A stretch of DNA of 64,000 nucleotides. Origin: Apostichopus japonicus. Its lineage: Eukaryota; Echinodermata; Holothuroidea; Aspidochirotida; Stichopodidae. The position numbers and the translations under genes were made by a program. Location of the stretch: NCBI RefSeq assembly GCF_037975245.1, contig NC_092570.1, forward strand, positions 15,741,001 to 15,805,000. The letters run 5' to 3'. The notes below the pieces were generated by a model that worked only from the letters and a program-made list of their open reading frames with translations, was not told the origin of the DNA and did not search any database. How positions within the stretch are numbered: the first letter of the stretch is position 1; each line of letters starts with the position of its first letter. Shown one piece after another: positions 47,001 to 59,117 of this stretch.

Positions 47001-48146
47001 CTACCGTAAACCTCAAAATGTCAATTTCTCATGAAATTTGCACTAGAGACAGTTCTTCGTTTATTTAGGCGCTGTGTCAACAGTAGGATGCCTGACCGGG
47101 GGCTGCAGCATCCTGCAGCCCAGGCTGTTTGGGACAATAATCTTTTGTACTCAGCAGTGTCACACAATATTTACTGCTGCTGGATAAGAAGATATTATCA
47201 CACTTAAGCTATTACGTAGTATCCCCACATCTGCACTAGAAACAGTTCTTTGTTTATTTAGGCGCTGTGTCAACAGTAGGATACCTGACCCGGGGACAGC
47301 AGCTCCTGCAGCCCAGGCTGTTTAGGACAATAATCTTTTGTACTGAGCAGTTTCACACAATATTTCCTGCTGCTCCACATGTAGAGATGATCTACATTGT
47401 TTGATATCAAACATGTTAAATATTTCCTAATGTCAATCATCCTGACAATAAATTAGATAAATATGCTAATATAAATATTTCTTTCTATAATTTAGTGTTC
47501 ACATCCAATTTTTTAATGTCATTTGATGGCATGGCGTAAGAAAGTTGGATTGCAATTATTAAATTTGTTTATTCCTTCCCTGAAACAGTGAGGCAGCGAT
47601 GTTAGTAATATTTCTACGAGTCGTTTGCAAAAAAAAAAAAAAAAACCAAGGCAGCCACCTCACGGAATTAATCACAAGCATACCACACACAGCACACTGA
47701 AAATGACGAACAGAAGAAAATTAATATTCTGAGGATGGTATACCTCCTTTCATAATGTACAAAAAATCTAAACCACAGTGATATTTGAGTTGCAGCTAAA
47801 ATGAAGAAAATAACAAATGCCCCAAAGTAGATTTATATCTCCATTGTTAATGAATACTCTTTTACCGACAATCAACTTGCAGCTACCCAAATGGAATGTT
47901 ATTAAGTAAAACATACATCTTTCAAAATATATATATCTTAATTTAGTTTATGTTTCTTTTAATTACATAACAACATATCTAGCCCTGCCTTTCCCTGTCA
48001 TGAGGTTTGAACAAGTCACTTCTTAAATGGAGACATAATTTCAAAGCCTTGGTTCACACAACAATTTTCGTGCAGTCATTTATCCTCAAAAATTGGAGTG
48101 AAATTTCTGTTCATGCATTCTTGCAATTCTGTAACAACTGTGTGTG
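44099..48146. other. KICS2 3' flank and intergenic DNA with duplications
   Basis: GAGGCAGGGTT-type phrases recur at 44077, 44146 and 44298, downstream of the KICS2 stop, and an AATAAA at about 44908 may serve as its polyA signal. A duplicated segment of about 150 bp is at 47039-47190 and 47231-47378 (GCGCTGTGTCAACAGTAGGA in both). A weaker duplication joins about 46396-46560 and 46603-46770. No gene is seen. Confidence 0.5.
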
Positions 48147-48560
48147 TCTGGTCACAAATTGAACGGCTGGTATTAATCCATCCAATTTACCTATCTGGCC
48201 ATACATTTACCAGCTGGTATTATTCAAACCAAGTCACCAATCTGTTCACAAGTTGACCAGCTGGAATTATTCAAACCAAGTCACCTATATGGTCAAAAGA
48301 TGACCAGCTGGTATTATTCAGCCCAATTTACCTTTGTGGCTACACATTTACCAGCTGGTATTATTCAAACCAATTTACCTATCTGGCCACACATTTACCA
48401 AACTGGTATTATTCGACCAAGTCACCTGTCTGGTCTTAGTTAACCGCTAGTCAACTGATACTCATTTACCTATCTGGTCACGAGTTGACAAGCTGGTACT
48501 ATTAAAACCGATTCCCCTTTCTGGTCATAAGTTGACCGACAAGTTGTTTTCAAACCGATT
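48147..48560. repeat. Minisatellite (CCAGCTGGTATTATTCAAAC), about 44-bp unit, 8 to 9 copies
   Basis: Units alternate CCAGCTGGTATTATTCAAAC and CAAGTCACCTATCTGGTCA with base changes. The array runs right up to, and by a few bases into, the MCT stop codon, so it would form the proximal 3' untranslated region of that transcript. Confidence 0.85.
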
Positions 48561-51500
48561 CATCTTTGTGGTTCAAAGCTCCTTCTGCTTCTTCTCTTTT
48601 CTCCATCTGAAACTCTTCTTTCAAACCGTTCTCTTCCACATTGACATAATCTTCTACATTTTGAACTTTTTCGCCTCTGTTTATACTGGCTTCCTTCTTT
48701 TCCTTCAGCCGTTTTAACGTATACAACACAGCCATCGATGAAGCACCTAAGAAAAAGGCACCGGCCCCAAAGAAGAATGATATGTTGTAGTTTCCGGTTG
48801 CGTCGTAAAGGAAAGCTGCATTTCAGGAGAAAGAGAAGATATGATACGATTTAATGATCACACTCATCCACAGCTGTCTGTATGGACAAGTCCTTAAAAG
48901 TAATCCAAATTTTTTTTTTTTTAAAGAGTTTTGATCATATTTTTGATCATATTAATAATATATAACCTCAAACCCACAAAGAAACAGTTTACACAAAGAA
49001 TATACAGAATATTTCAGCTCCTAAATATTTCAGCTTCTGAATTCTGAAGTTGAAATATTAGAAATGCGCAGTATTTCTCAACAGTTGCAGTGGCCAAGTT
49101 GGTAGTTCTCTGTAACTGAGAGAGTCAGACAAGCTCCATGTCCTGAGTTCAAATCCACATGAGAGCATTTTTATTTTCTGCTCTATTCTGCTTTATTTTC
49201 CTCCTTCCATTCTGAATTCTGAAGTTGAAATATAAGAAACAAGCAATTATTTCTCATCAGTAGCAGTGGCCAAGTTGGTAGTTCTCTGTGACTGAGAGAG
49301 TCAGACAATCTCCATGTCTTGAGTTCAACTCCATCTGAGAGCATTTTAATTTTCTGCTCTTTTCCTTCTTCCATTCTGGAGTTTAAATATTAGAAAAAAG
49401 CATATATTTCTCATCAGTTGCAGTGGCCAAGTTGGTAGTGCTCTGTGACTGAGAGAGTCAGACAAGCTCCATGTCCTGAGTTCAAATCCACATGAGAGCA
49501 TTTTAATTTTCTGCTCTTTTCCTGCTCCAATCTGAAGTTGAAATATTAGAAATGAGAATTATATCTCAACAGTTGCAGTGGCCAAGTTGGTAGTTCTCTG
49601 TGACTGAGAGAGTCAGACAAGCTCAATGTCCTGAGTTCAAATCCACATGAGAGCATTTTTATTTTCTGCTCTTTTCCTGCTTCCATTCTGAATTCTTAAG
49701 TTAAAATATTAGAAACAAGCAATTATTTCTTAACAGTTGCAATGGCCAAGTTGGTTATTCTGTGTGACTGAGAGAGTCAGACAAGCTCCATGTCCTGAGT
49801 TCGACTCCAGCCAGAGCCTTTTACTTTTCTGTTCTATGGAAAAGGTGGAAGTATAAAGGTAAGAAACAAAGTTTTCCCAATGGGAACCAAAATGGTGTAA
49901 TTGGTAGTTCTGCCAACAAGCCATTGGGACTCTCCTGATTTGCTGGGTTCAAGGCCAGGTTGAGGTGAGAAAGGGAGAGTAAAAGGAGAGAGAGTGTGGC
50001 GAGAGGGAAGGAAGGAGGGTGTGGTGAGAAGGGAGGAAGGAGAGTGAGACGAGAAGGGAGGAAGGAGAGTGAGACGAGAAGGGGTAGGCCAGAAGGGAGG
50101 AGGGCGGGTGGGTGAGGCAAGAAAGGGTAAGTTCCCAAGCGGCCAGGTGAGTTTGCCGTTACCCCCTCCCCCTGACAAGGTTCCCAAGCGGCCAGGTGAG
50201 TTCGCGGGTACCCCCTCCTCCCTGACAAGGTTCCAAAGTGGCCTCCCTATCCCAGACAAGTATCAGAGGAGAAAATGTTTTATAAAATGTTTTATAAAGT
50301 CCAAACAAGTGGATCTTTAAATATTTGAAAATCGCTTCTTATCAGTCTCTCCTCTAATGGTCTAGTGGTAGAGCAGAAGCTTTTGCATCACAGGGTACCT
50401 GGTTCAAAACCAACTTCTGCTTTTGCTTTTACTAAATTATTTCTTTTAGTAAAAGAAATTTTCCAAGAAATAAACAACACAAGAAAAACGAAAGAAACAG
50501 CTGATTTTTCTCAACTTGTTTAGCAGCTTATGGAAAACACAACCATAAAAGTTATATATTTTAAATATATATATTCATATAGATACATCTTATAGACACA
50601 GATATATATAGATATATACATATATGTTCATAGATATATAAATAAAAACAAAGGGAAAAAAGTCAATACATCCACTTAGAACCAAGAATTGCAATACAAA
50701 GAGATGAGTTTAGTACTCAGGATGTGCTCAGAAATAGTTGAGTGCCGGGCAGATTTGTATGGTAGTGTGATCCACGTCCTAGGGTTCTAAAGACAAGGGC
50801 GTCACATACACAAACACGCACACATGTTTGTATAACATTCAGACCGAGGACCCCATTGTATTTTCCATTTTTCAAATCCACGTACCCTAACCTTCACAAT
50901 ACCCCATACAATAGAATTCTTCCAAGGACGTGGTGATTCTTTAGAAATCACAACCGAGGACCTGAAATTCTTTTGTTCAAGTCCTCGGTCAGATTGAAAA
51001 TCAAACGCACACTTACACACGCAATCACAATCGCATAGATTCCTTAAGCCTTCGGGCTAGGAATCAGAAAATGGAATTACTTGGATATCTAAAACATCAT
51101 GCACAACATGACCTAATTGTTTAAATCCAAAAAGTGTCTAGGTACAGAAAACAGCATAGCTGTGCATTGTGGGAGCCCTAGACATGAATATTCATATTCA
51201 TAATGTTGTTGGTGCTTGATCATTCTCTTGTTCCGTTCCGACCTCCAAAATGATGAGTACTTCTCACCAAAAAAGTTTCACAAAAAGAAATTTTTCCAAA
51301 TTTCAGCATTTCAGAATGAAACAATGTAGCAATGCCAACTTTCAGCTGTTTACACACACAAACACATACCCCACCCACACACACGCTTACATACATGACA
51401 TTATATGGTAGCATCTGTAGGCTTCTAGTGCTCAACATGTGGCATAGATAGAATAAAGAATATGCTGGTTTTATACCTGGACTGTGGCCTAGTGAATAAA

Positions 51501-54500
51501 GGTGGTGACATTTGAAGCAATGAGGTTTAGCAAGCGGGAGGTTCAGGGTTCAATGCCCGACTGGGTCATCGGAAGGAGGATTTTTTGCATCCAAGAGCAA
51601 TCTACTGTTTTTCCATTTGAAATAGACTTTCTAAAATTGAAAAGATTCCAAATTTGAGTTAAAATGTTAAATTGGGAGCCACCTGGCGTGAAAGTTGTAA
51701 TCCACAAGCCCTTGCGGGGCTGTTCTCCCCACATTCGTGGACGTTAAAATCACTGCCTGATACTATGATTATGACGATGAAAGTAGGCGCTCCATTCAAG
51801 CTGTCCAACTTCAGTTCCATGTTAACTACCTAGGCATCCCATGTATTTATACACACACACAAAGACTTAAATCATTTCATAACTGAATTTCAACACACTT
51901 TTGACATTTTCAGACGCTAAGTTCTCTCCATAAAAATATGACATGAATAAAAGTATTAGGCTCACCCATGAAGTAGACCCCGATGAGGTTTCCCGTGCCA
52001 AGAAAGGTCATCGAGATACCCCAAGCATTGGGCACGTTGGTCGGGGGCACGGCCTCTCTGATGCAGACGATGGTGACCGCGATGGCCATCCCACTTCCGG
52101 CACCGAGGAAGAAGGCGCAGATGGCTAGTCCAGCAAACGACGCGGTGAATGGGTTGAGTAGGTCGCTGATGCAGCACATCATCGTGGAGACCATGAAGAG
52201 CATCATGGGCGATACGATCTTCAGGTCGATCAGGACGCCGTGGAACAGACGAGACGAGAAGCTTCCGATCCCGACCAGCGAGATGAGCCAAGAGGCCGTG
52301 GTCTGCTCGATACCGAGATCAAAGACCGCTTTCGAGGTGAAGAAAACCAAGGACGAATAGTAACCGAATCCCAATAAACAAAACGCCACAAATATAAAAT
52401 TGATGGACGGCATTTGCCAGATTAATTGAAGTCCGAAAAACTTGAGGCAACGCCAGAGGTAGAAATAACAAGTTCTGCTCGATTCCGTGGCCGAGATATC
52501 CTCGTCTTCCGCTGCATCGTCTGCGAGCTGTTTATGTTTCGTCTTCTCGTTGATGAAGTAGAGTTCCCGGTCGGACGGCCGAAACAGGAGGCCGCAGACC
52601 ACGATGAGGAGGACCAACGATGCCAGGATGGGGAATGTTCTTTGCCATGTGAAGGTATTGATCAGTAATTGCAGGAAGGGAGGTACCGCTAGCATGCCAA
52701 TGCCTACGCCAGACATCGCGATCCCATTGGCTAATCCCAGGCGCTTTTGGAAATAATGACCAATGACGGTGACTGCGGGCTGATAGGTGAAGCCTACGCC
52801 AATCGCTGAAAAATAACAAAAATAACATTACGAGATTATATCAATGTTTGCATGCAAAGTATCACCATCACATGAGGTCTTTGTTTATAGCTCAGTTGGT
52901 TGCTCCTTGTAGTAGAGTTATACTTGTCAATGTTCCATAGAGAAATTCCCCATAAAAACCCTCTCTTTTTAGCTACTTGCTAACATAAGAAAGCCAAGTG
53001 CTTAAATATTTCAGATATTAAGACTTCAAGGACTTGTTAATGAAATTAAAAAGAAAAAAGTAAGGTATTCAATGAAAGTTTGTGGGATGCAGTATTTTCT
53101 GTATTGGCCTTGTTAGACATAATCATGTTGCTACTAAGGAGCCATGGAACTGTTGTATCCAGTAGACCTCTTAGTAATAGGGATATACCTGATATGTGTG
53201 ATTATTAACCAGCTTGGTCAAAGTTACAACATTATGTAAAATGCAGCTTCATGGAGAACAATATTGAACATGTGCTCAAAGCCTTACATTTGTCTGTCAG
53301 TACACATTAAGAACATAAACACATGAAAAGTACTATAACAACTGTCAGTCTGTCAAATATTTATACAAGGTTCGTAGCTATTAACTGCTTATTTTCCACA
53401 AATGTGGGCTGCTCCCATAAGCCATATGAAGCAACTGATCAAGTCTGGCAGATGCCATAGGAAAATTGATTTCAGCCGGTAGTTTTTTTCTTTTTACATG
53501 AACCAACTTTTTTTTATAACAAGAGAATAAAATGGTGGAATTCTAGCCCTGCAATGTTACAGGCTAAGGAAAGAGCTTAAGTGATCATTTAGAAAATATA
53601 CTAATCACCCCAAAAAAATTACTGCCCCAAATAAGTCCTCATTAAAAGTTACAAATTTTGTCTAATTTGGCCAAATTTGTCACCCAGACAAGTTTGTTTG
53701 TCTCCAAACAGATTTTCAAGCGAGAGTAAAAAATGGAGGTAAACCTTTAAACAAACTTAGATAACATTCCCAAACTTTGTAGCTTCCCAGGAGATGAAAA
53801 AAGCAACAGGCATACCTTGTTTCTCCATTACTCCTGTACCTTTTGGCTAATACCAAGGACCACATCATTGTCCAGTAACCAACAGTATCATCATTGTGGT
53901 AGGTTAGCTATATATGTAAGAGTTCACCTTTGTTTAAAAGTAAACAGACACAAGGAGACAAATACCCTACCACCTTTCTTTAGTTCATATGACAGAGATC
54001 TTTGTGAAGTACCCTCTTCCCCAAGCAGCCAAGCAGCTGAGAAAAAATCTTGCTCCATTTGGGATGTATCCTAGTTTAAAAGACGTGCCTGGGAGCTTTC
54101 ATTTTGTAAACCTATGATGTCACCATGCTACCACGATCTGTACCTTCATTTACTTTTGCTTTGTTTGCTTTTCATTTTGCCAAAGCAAAATGTGTTCAGT
54201 GTTGATGCTGAAACCATTGCAGCATTTGCAAAACCCATCTCTTTACCCGAAAATAAACATTGTAATAAATAAATAAATAAAGCAAAAAAGCATTATAATA
54301 ATGAAGCACACGTGGCTTGATGATGTCATACTTGGACTTGATCAAGTCTTTAGCCTTGTGTGAAAAAAAACAAAAAAAAAACAATTCAAATCTGTGATAT
54401 CTCTGGGATGGAATAAGGATTTTCTTAGCTGCTTGGGGAAGTCCTTCAAGCATCTTGATCACATAGACCAATAATGATGGTAGGGGTATGTGTCTCCTTC

Positions 54501-57500
54501 AATATAATGAACTATGGATTCGTATAATATTTAGAGCACAGCTAGTGACTTCATAGATTACGCAATCTGATAAAGTCATGGCATCAGATATTCATCTATA
54601 TCAACATAAAAAAAAACATAAAACAGTAAAAAATTGTAAGATTAAAGATATCAATTTACAGATAGTTTACATATCAATATTGCCGTGAGGCAGAGATGGT
54701 AAATGTTTGTAGCGAACATTGAGAGAAGCATTCCCAAACTCATGCTCAGTCCAGAAATGATTACCACCAGCCGACATCCGAATGTTTTGGACAGACCACC
54801 AGCCGGTAAACCTTGTAAGAGAAAGAAAGAAGAAGAAAAAGAAGGGAAAAACAGTTAATATTTATTAATAACTGTACATAGTGATAGGTTTAAACATGTA
54901 AATAACATTAAAAAGAGAAACAGATTTATATAAATATATTAGAAATTAGAAAACCAGTAAGGTAAGGTGGTCTTTCCCCACTGTAGGCTTTTGTCACCTG
55001 TATCAAACAATGCTAGTTCTGTTTTTGGTGACATATTTTGCCTTACTCTATAGATCAAACATGATGCTAACCAACTTGAAATCATTTGTGATTCCTAAAG
55101 CCGGATCTCGAAAGAGATACTTTGAACAGACTTTATGTTAATGAAATGGAGGTAAACGACAAAGGCAAATGAATGTATATTGAAATCGTAAATGAGTTGG
55201 AAAATCAAGAACAATGAAAAAACTTCCAGCCTCGACCGGGATTCGAACCTGGGCCTCCCGCTCTGTACGCGGGCACCTAACCACTAGGCTATTTATTGCA
55301 TGTTCAATGTTTCTTTTCATTGAGATGTAGGTTATATGTATCAGGGGTGCTACGTCGTTGACTGGGTGAGGATGTTCCCAGGAATTTTAGCCAGCTTTTC
55401 TCCAACCCTTTACAACAGATTTACAAGAGCGGGTGTTTACTATTCTTATCAGTTTTACAATACCAGAAAATGAGACAAAACCTGGTAATGCCTGCAGTTT
55501 TCAAACATGTTTGTGTGACAGTACACATATATACAGTACAGCATATCTACATGTATGTATGAATGCTTTCATTCAGAGGCAAGTGTCAATGACGTCAGTT
55601 AGTTTTAACATTTTGAATCAAATCAGCAATATAGTTGAACGCGTGAAATCATACAGTTTTGTGTCAAAGATAGTTACTCTACTTGACTTTGCCTTTATAA
55701 TGCCCAAGCTACAGTATTTCTTCAACAGGAAACAGAAACTCCACAGTCAAAAATGCCAACTCTAGAAGCATGTTTTCTAGCACGAAATCAACGCACAAAG
55801 TATGATGAGTTACTCACTGTATAACAGGTTATATTACACAAATTCTGTGAGTCTGTCATCCCAATCTTACCTGTGTATTGAAACTAGTAGTATACAGTGT
55901 AGGTGCAGTGTGCGCATCGTATATTTTTATAATATTATGCAGGTACCCACAGTAGCTATTTTGCACTGTACAGTTACAGTATTCCCTGTATCTGCACCAA
56001 CCAGTGAATTGTAATAACATTCCTTGCTTATAGTTAATACATGCTGACTGTACGTAACAGTTGCACAAGTCACATATTGGGGGTAAAGGAGTCTACCGTA
56101 CAGGGAAGGACTCCCCAACCACCCCCCTACTTTGAGCAATGTTGGTATAATGGATGGTAAAAAACACAAATGTACATGGACTGATATGATTGGCTGTTTA
56201 TTAGTAAAAACACAAATAATCATGGACTGATACGCTTGGCTGGTTGCAAGTAAAGATAAAAGCTGTACAGGTACTGATATGCTTGGCTAGTTACACTGCA
56301 CTTTTTGTTGAACATAGTAGTTTTGTTCACAGATTCAAGAATATTGTAATTGGTAAATCCACTTTTAGTCCCGGTTTCAGGTGTTGCTCACTACCGCCAT
56401 AAGGTAATTTTCACCCTAAGTTTACAAGAACAGTCACATTCTAGCAGATCACCAGTCTATGACAATGGACACATATGTGATTCTCCAATAATTGTTTACA
56501 CTAAAAGGTCCGATGAAAAAGTCACTCAACGTGGCAAACTAGCAAGAGCCATATATCAAGACCTCTCTCATAAGATTCCTGCTCAAGAAACCACAGAGTA
56601 GATTCGCAAAACATTCGCATTTTTTCCAATACCTTTGAACTTATTATGTAAAACCTTATTTTGGATATCACATGATCATTATTAATGCAGTTTCATAGAC
56701 TACAAGGAAGAAAACAGAAGAAGAAAAAAAAGGTACTGGACAAGATAAAGCTGCAAAGACAGATACATGTGTTGATATGAATATTAACTGAACATATGAT
56801 CTACGTTTTTTTTAATCCTTTTGCTAACATCATTGGTTTTTGAATATTGTATGAACTACTAAAGATAATGAAGTACATTTCGTAGAGTGTCCGGTTTAAT
56901 ATCTGCCTTTATCGTATACATAGTCCTACAGCAAACTCTCGCGATGTGATGATAAACGCTAGAGGCAAACAGATTCACTACGAATATAAAATTTTCTTTA
57001 AATTGAGCCCTGGACTAACTTTGTACACTGAAGAAACCTGTACATGTTATCTCTTCAGTTGGGGTAATTTCTCCAGCAAGGACCACTGTACATATATATA
57101 CATTATTATTACTTTTGTAATTCATATTAATTTACATTTTTCTACATGTCTGCTACAGACCAGCCAAATTTCCGCACACCCTCGCTCTGAAATAATCCTT
57201 ACGAAATGTCCATGTTTTTTGAAGGACATACATAGGATATATACACTAACCTATTCACATACATACACATATGCAAGCCACTGAAAGATTTGTTGATTTA
57301 AAACAAGAGAACAGTTTGGGATAGAATACCTTCTACACTTAAAAATCAACAGACTTGGTAAACTGTACATGTGGCACATTCAATACAAACTTAGATTGAG
57401 TCATCTGTGACTCATCTATGGTTCAGCTGCATGTACATCAAATATGTATACAAAACATGCAGGCATATGTAGCTCATTTAAAGGGTGTGAAGACTCGCGC

Positions 57501-59117
57501 AAAAAAAACGTCTAATGTTGGTAATCTGACCTAGTTTCGAATGAGGTGTAACAGAAGTGTTAGACACCACCATCCAATCCCAGAGAACACACACACAGCT
57601 TGCTACCATCGGTAATTAGACACTAGTGTACAGTCAGTACATACAGCTGCAGTCAATACCCACAGCACAGTGTACAAACGATACAGCGATGGACATCTCA
57701 GGTCCAGCTTAAGATAACAAGGTATCACGTTTCATTACTGTACTGTCTGCATTTTGTAGCGACACAAACAAAACGTCACTTGCAAGCAATGGAAAGTGAA
57801 CTTTTTCAGATGGCCGTATGCGGTTTGGGGCGAGTCTTCAATGCCTTTAAGTCTCTTACCCATGACAGGTCCCATAAATCCGAGAATGACCCCGACCAGA
57901 CCCGCTGTCTTTGCGTTGATGTCGAAATATAACTGCCACTCAACTAGGAATACACTCAGAGACAACATGTAACCTGTAGAGAAATGGAAATTACATTTGA
58001 AGAATTATAGGCCCCAGCTTATTGGAATTGAAATAAATCAACTTCTTTACAGTGAGAAATACTTATTCTGCAAAAACAAAATACCATGACAATGTACTGA
58101 GGACTTATCTTCATTTAACTTGATTAATATTCAAATCTCATTTGATTAAAAGGAAGAAAAAGTCGAAAGGAATATCCGAGGAAGCCTTTTCCGATTCTTC
58201 TTTTACTTGCGATCATTTTACACTGATCAATCGATATCAAACTTCATACATGGATGTGTTTGGACAATATGAAATCTTGAGAAAGCAACACATTTTCTCC
58301 ACTCCATGCTTAACCTTCATTTGGTGAGAAAGTCTTGTGAATGAAACACTGATTTACAAAGGTCCTCACATTCCGATAGCAATAATAACCGTTTCGTTAA
58401 AACATGTCAAAGATGCTGCCAAATTCTATAAAAAACAGCAATCAATTGTTAAGTTTTCTAAATTTGAGAGATTCTCAAGACAATAGATCTTAATAGTTTT
58501 ACAGTAAGTGGTGTCATTAAACAAACACTGTTTTCCGCTTTAAGTGGATTAATACGGGTGTATAATTTTTCCGGTATTGCAATCGCAAAATGCGATGCAA
58601 AATGGGTAAATTGCCAATATGCATAGCAGTTCTTATATACAGAACTTTCTTAATTGCATTGTATTTGGGTCTGAGTGTTTGTGTCTCCAGTTTTTTTCTC
58701 TCTCCTATAGGGTCCTTGATGGGGACTTGAGTGTCCCCCCTTATCCTTTTTTTTCTACTAAACTAAACTACACTAAACATACACAGAACCATAGTATTTT
58801 ATAAGAGTTGTAGCCTTCAAAAGTGATATATATAATATATTTAAACTTAAATTATCCCCTGCATTTTGAGTGCAGAATAAATAGTCTCTTTTTTTTTGGG
58901 GGGGGGGGAGGGAATGAAGGGAAAAATTTTCTATATAGAACAATCATATACACTGAGTAGTACATGCAGTATTGTTTATTATCAATATAGGAAACGAATG
59001 CTATGGATACACACCTGAGGTTATGATATGCGCAACAAAGGCTGCTCCCATGGCAACCCATCCCCAACCGCCATCTGGGGCAGGAGGTGGCTGTCGGAGG
59101 GCAGTCGATGTGGTCAT
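48550..59117 (-). CDS. SLC16 / monocarboxylate-transporter-like MFS protein, 487 aa, 5 exons
   Basis: Exons in transcript order: 59117-59015, 57973-57860, 54811-54671, 52805-51966, 48815-48550. Every intron is GT-AG and phase 1, and the sum is 1464 bp. The ATG opens MTTSTALRQPPPAPDGGWGW, carrying the MCT TM1 signature (DGGWGW, residues 15-20). The TM5 signature is YFQKRLGLANG from residue 137. About 12 hydrophobic segments are split by a charged loop (about 195-235, NEKTKHKQLADDAAEDED), and the cytosolic tail is rich in Lys and Glu. In TM8, R305 (SFSSRLFHG) aligns with the MCT1 substrate Arg, but the position four residues earlier is not Asp. MCT family members carry monocarboxylates, aromatic amino acids or thyroid hormone, some with protons; the substrate here cannot be named. 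It converges on KICS2. Confidence 0.88.
49080..49830 (+). repeat. Five tandem tRNA-like (SINE) units
   Basis: Units start near 49085, 49261, 49420, 49573 and 49735. Each reads AGTGGCCAAGTTGGTAGT (A-box-like), GAGAGAGTCAGACAAGCTCC, CTGAGTTCAAATCC (B-box) and GAGCATTTTATTTTCTGC. The period varies from about 152 to 176 bp. It lies in the last MCT intron. The chopped reading frames here are shadows. Confidence 0.7.
49885..50430 (+). repeat. Two further tRNA-like segments around a GA-rich tract
   Basis: ATGGTGTAATTGGTAGTTCT with GGGTTCAAGGCC (about 49890-49962) and ATGGTCTAGTGGTAGAGCAG with TGGTTCAAAACC (about 50358-50412) have A-box and B-box spacing. Between them are GAGAAGGGAGGAAGGAGAG repeats and a duplicated CCCAAGCGGCCAGGTGAGTT. 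The Pro/Ser-rich minus-strand frames across this tract are low-complexity artefacts. Confidence 0.5.
51480..51565 (+). mobile_element. tRNA-like SINE fragment
   Basis: TGTGGCCTAGTGAATAAAG (A-box-like) and GGTTCAGGGTTCAATGCC (B-box-like) are spaced about 60 bases apart. It is in the last MCT intron. There is no acceptor-stem pairing for a real tRNA. Confidence 0.4.
53985..54490. repeat. Inverted-repeat element in MCT intron 3
   Basis: TTCCCCAAGCAGCCAAGCAG (about 54009) is mirrored by TTAGCTGCTTGGGGAAG (about 54426), with weaker pairing around them. The interior matches part of the KICS2 intron 6 element at 38150-38600. Exact ends and target duplication were not resolved. Confidence 0.45.
55185..55300 (-). 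mobile_element. tRNA-derived SINE copy (same family as 24050-24170)
   Basis: The minus strand carries TAGCCTAGTGGTTAGGTG and the B-box GGTTCGAATCCCGGT, with the tail CCAACTCATTTACGATTTC. It lies in MCT intron 2. A related segment (GTCACCTGTATCAAACAATG) is 190 bases to its left, whereas in the 24-kb copy the equivalent segment is to the right. Confidence 0.65.
57533..57853. repeat. Duplicated segment, copy A, adjoining MCT exon 2
   Basis: About 320 bp beginning TAGTTTCGAATGAGGTGTAA recur at 61761-62080 in the same orientation with scattered substitutions. This copy ends within about 6 bases of the exon 2 donor. Confidence 0.8.

Noticed and set aside
49821-50320. Two overlapping Pro/Ser/Leu-rich minus frames and a Gly/Arg plus frame
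   Set aside because: They follow a GA/CT-rich purine tract and duplicated tRNA-like sequence. No homology-like pattern or splice sites were seen.
51962-52828. Several open frames on both strands over the same 870 bases
   Set aside because: They are shadows of the large MCT exon; only the frame with MFS membrane segments joins the other exons in phase.
24050-55300. Functional tRNA genes at the A-box/B-box matches
   Set aside because: None shows a paired 7-bp acceptor stem and a proper anticodon arm. All carry SINE-type tails or tandem context.
56350-56601. 83-codon plus frame in MCT intron 2
   Set aside because: It is open by chance in AT-rich intron sequence. It has no recognisable motif and no flanking splice signals.
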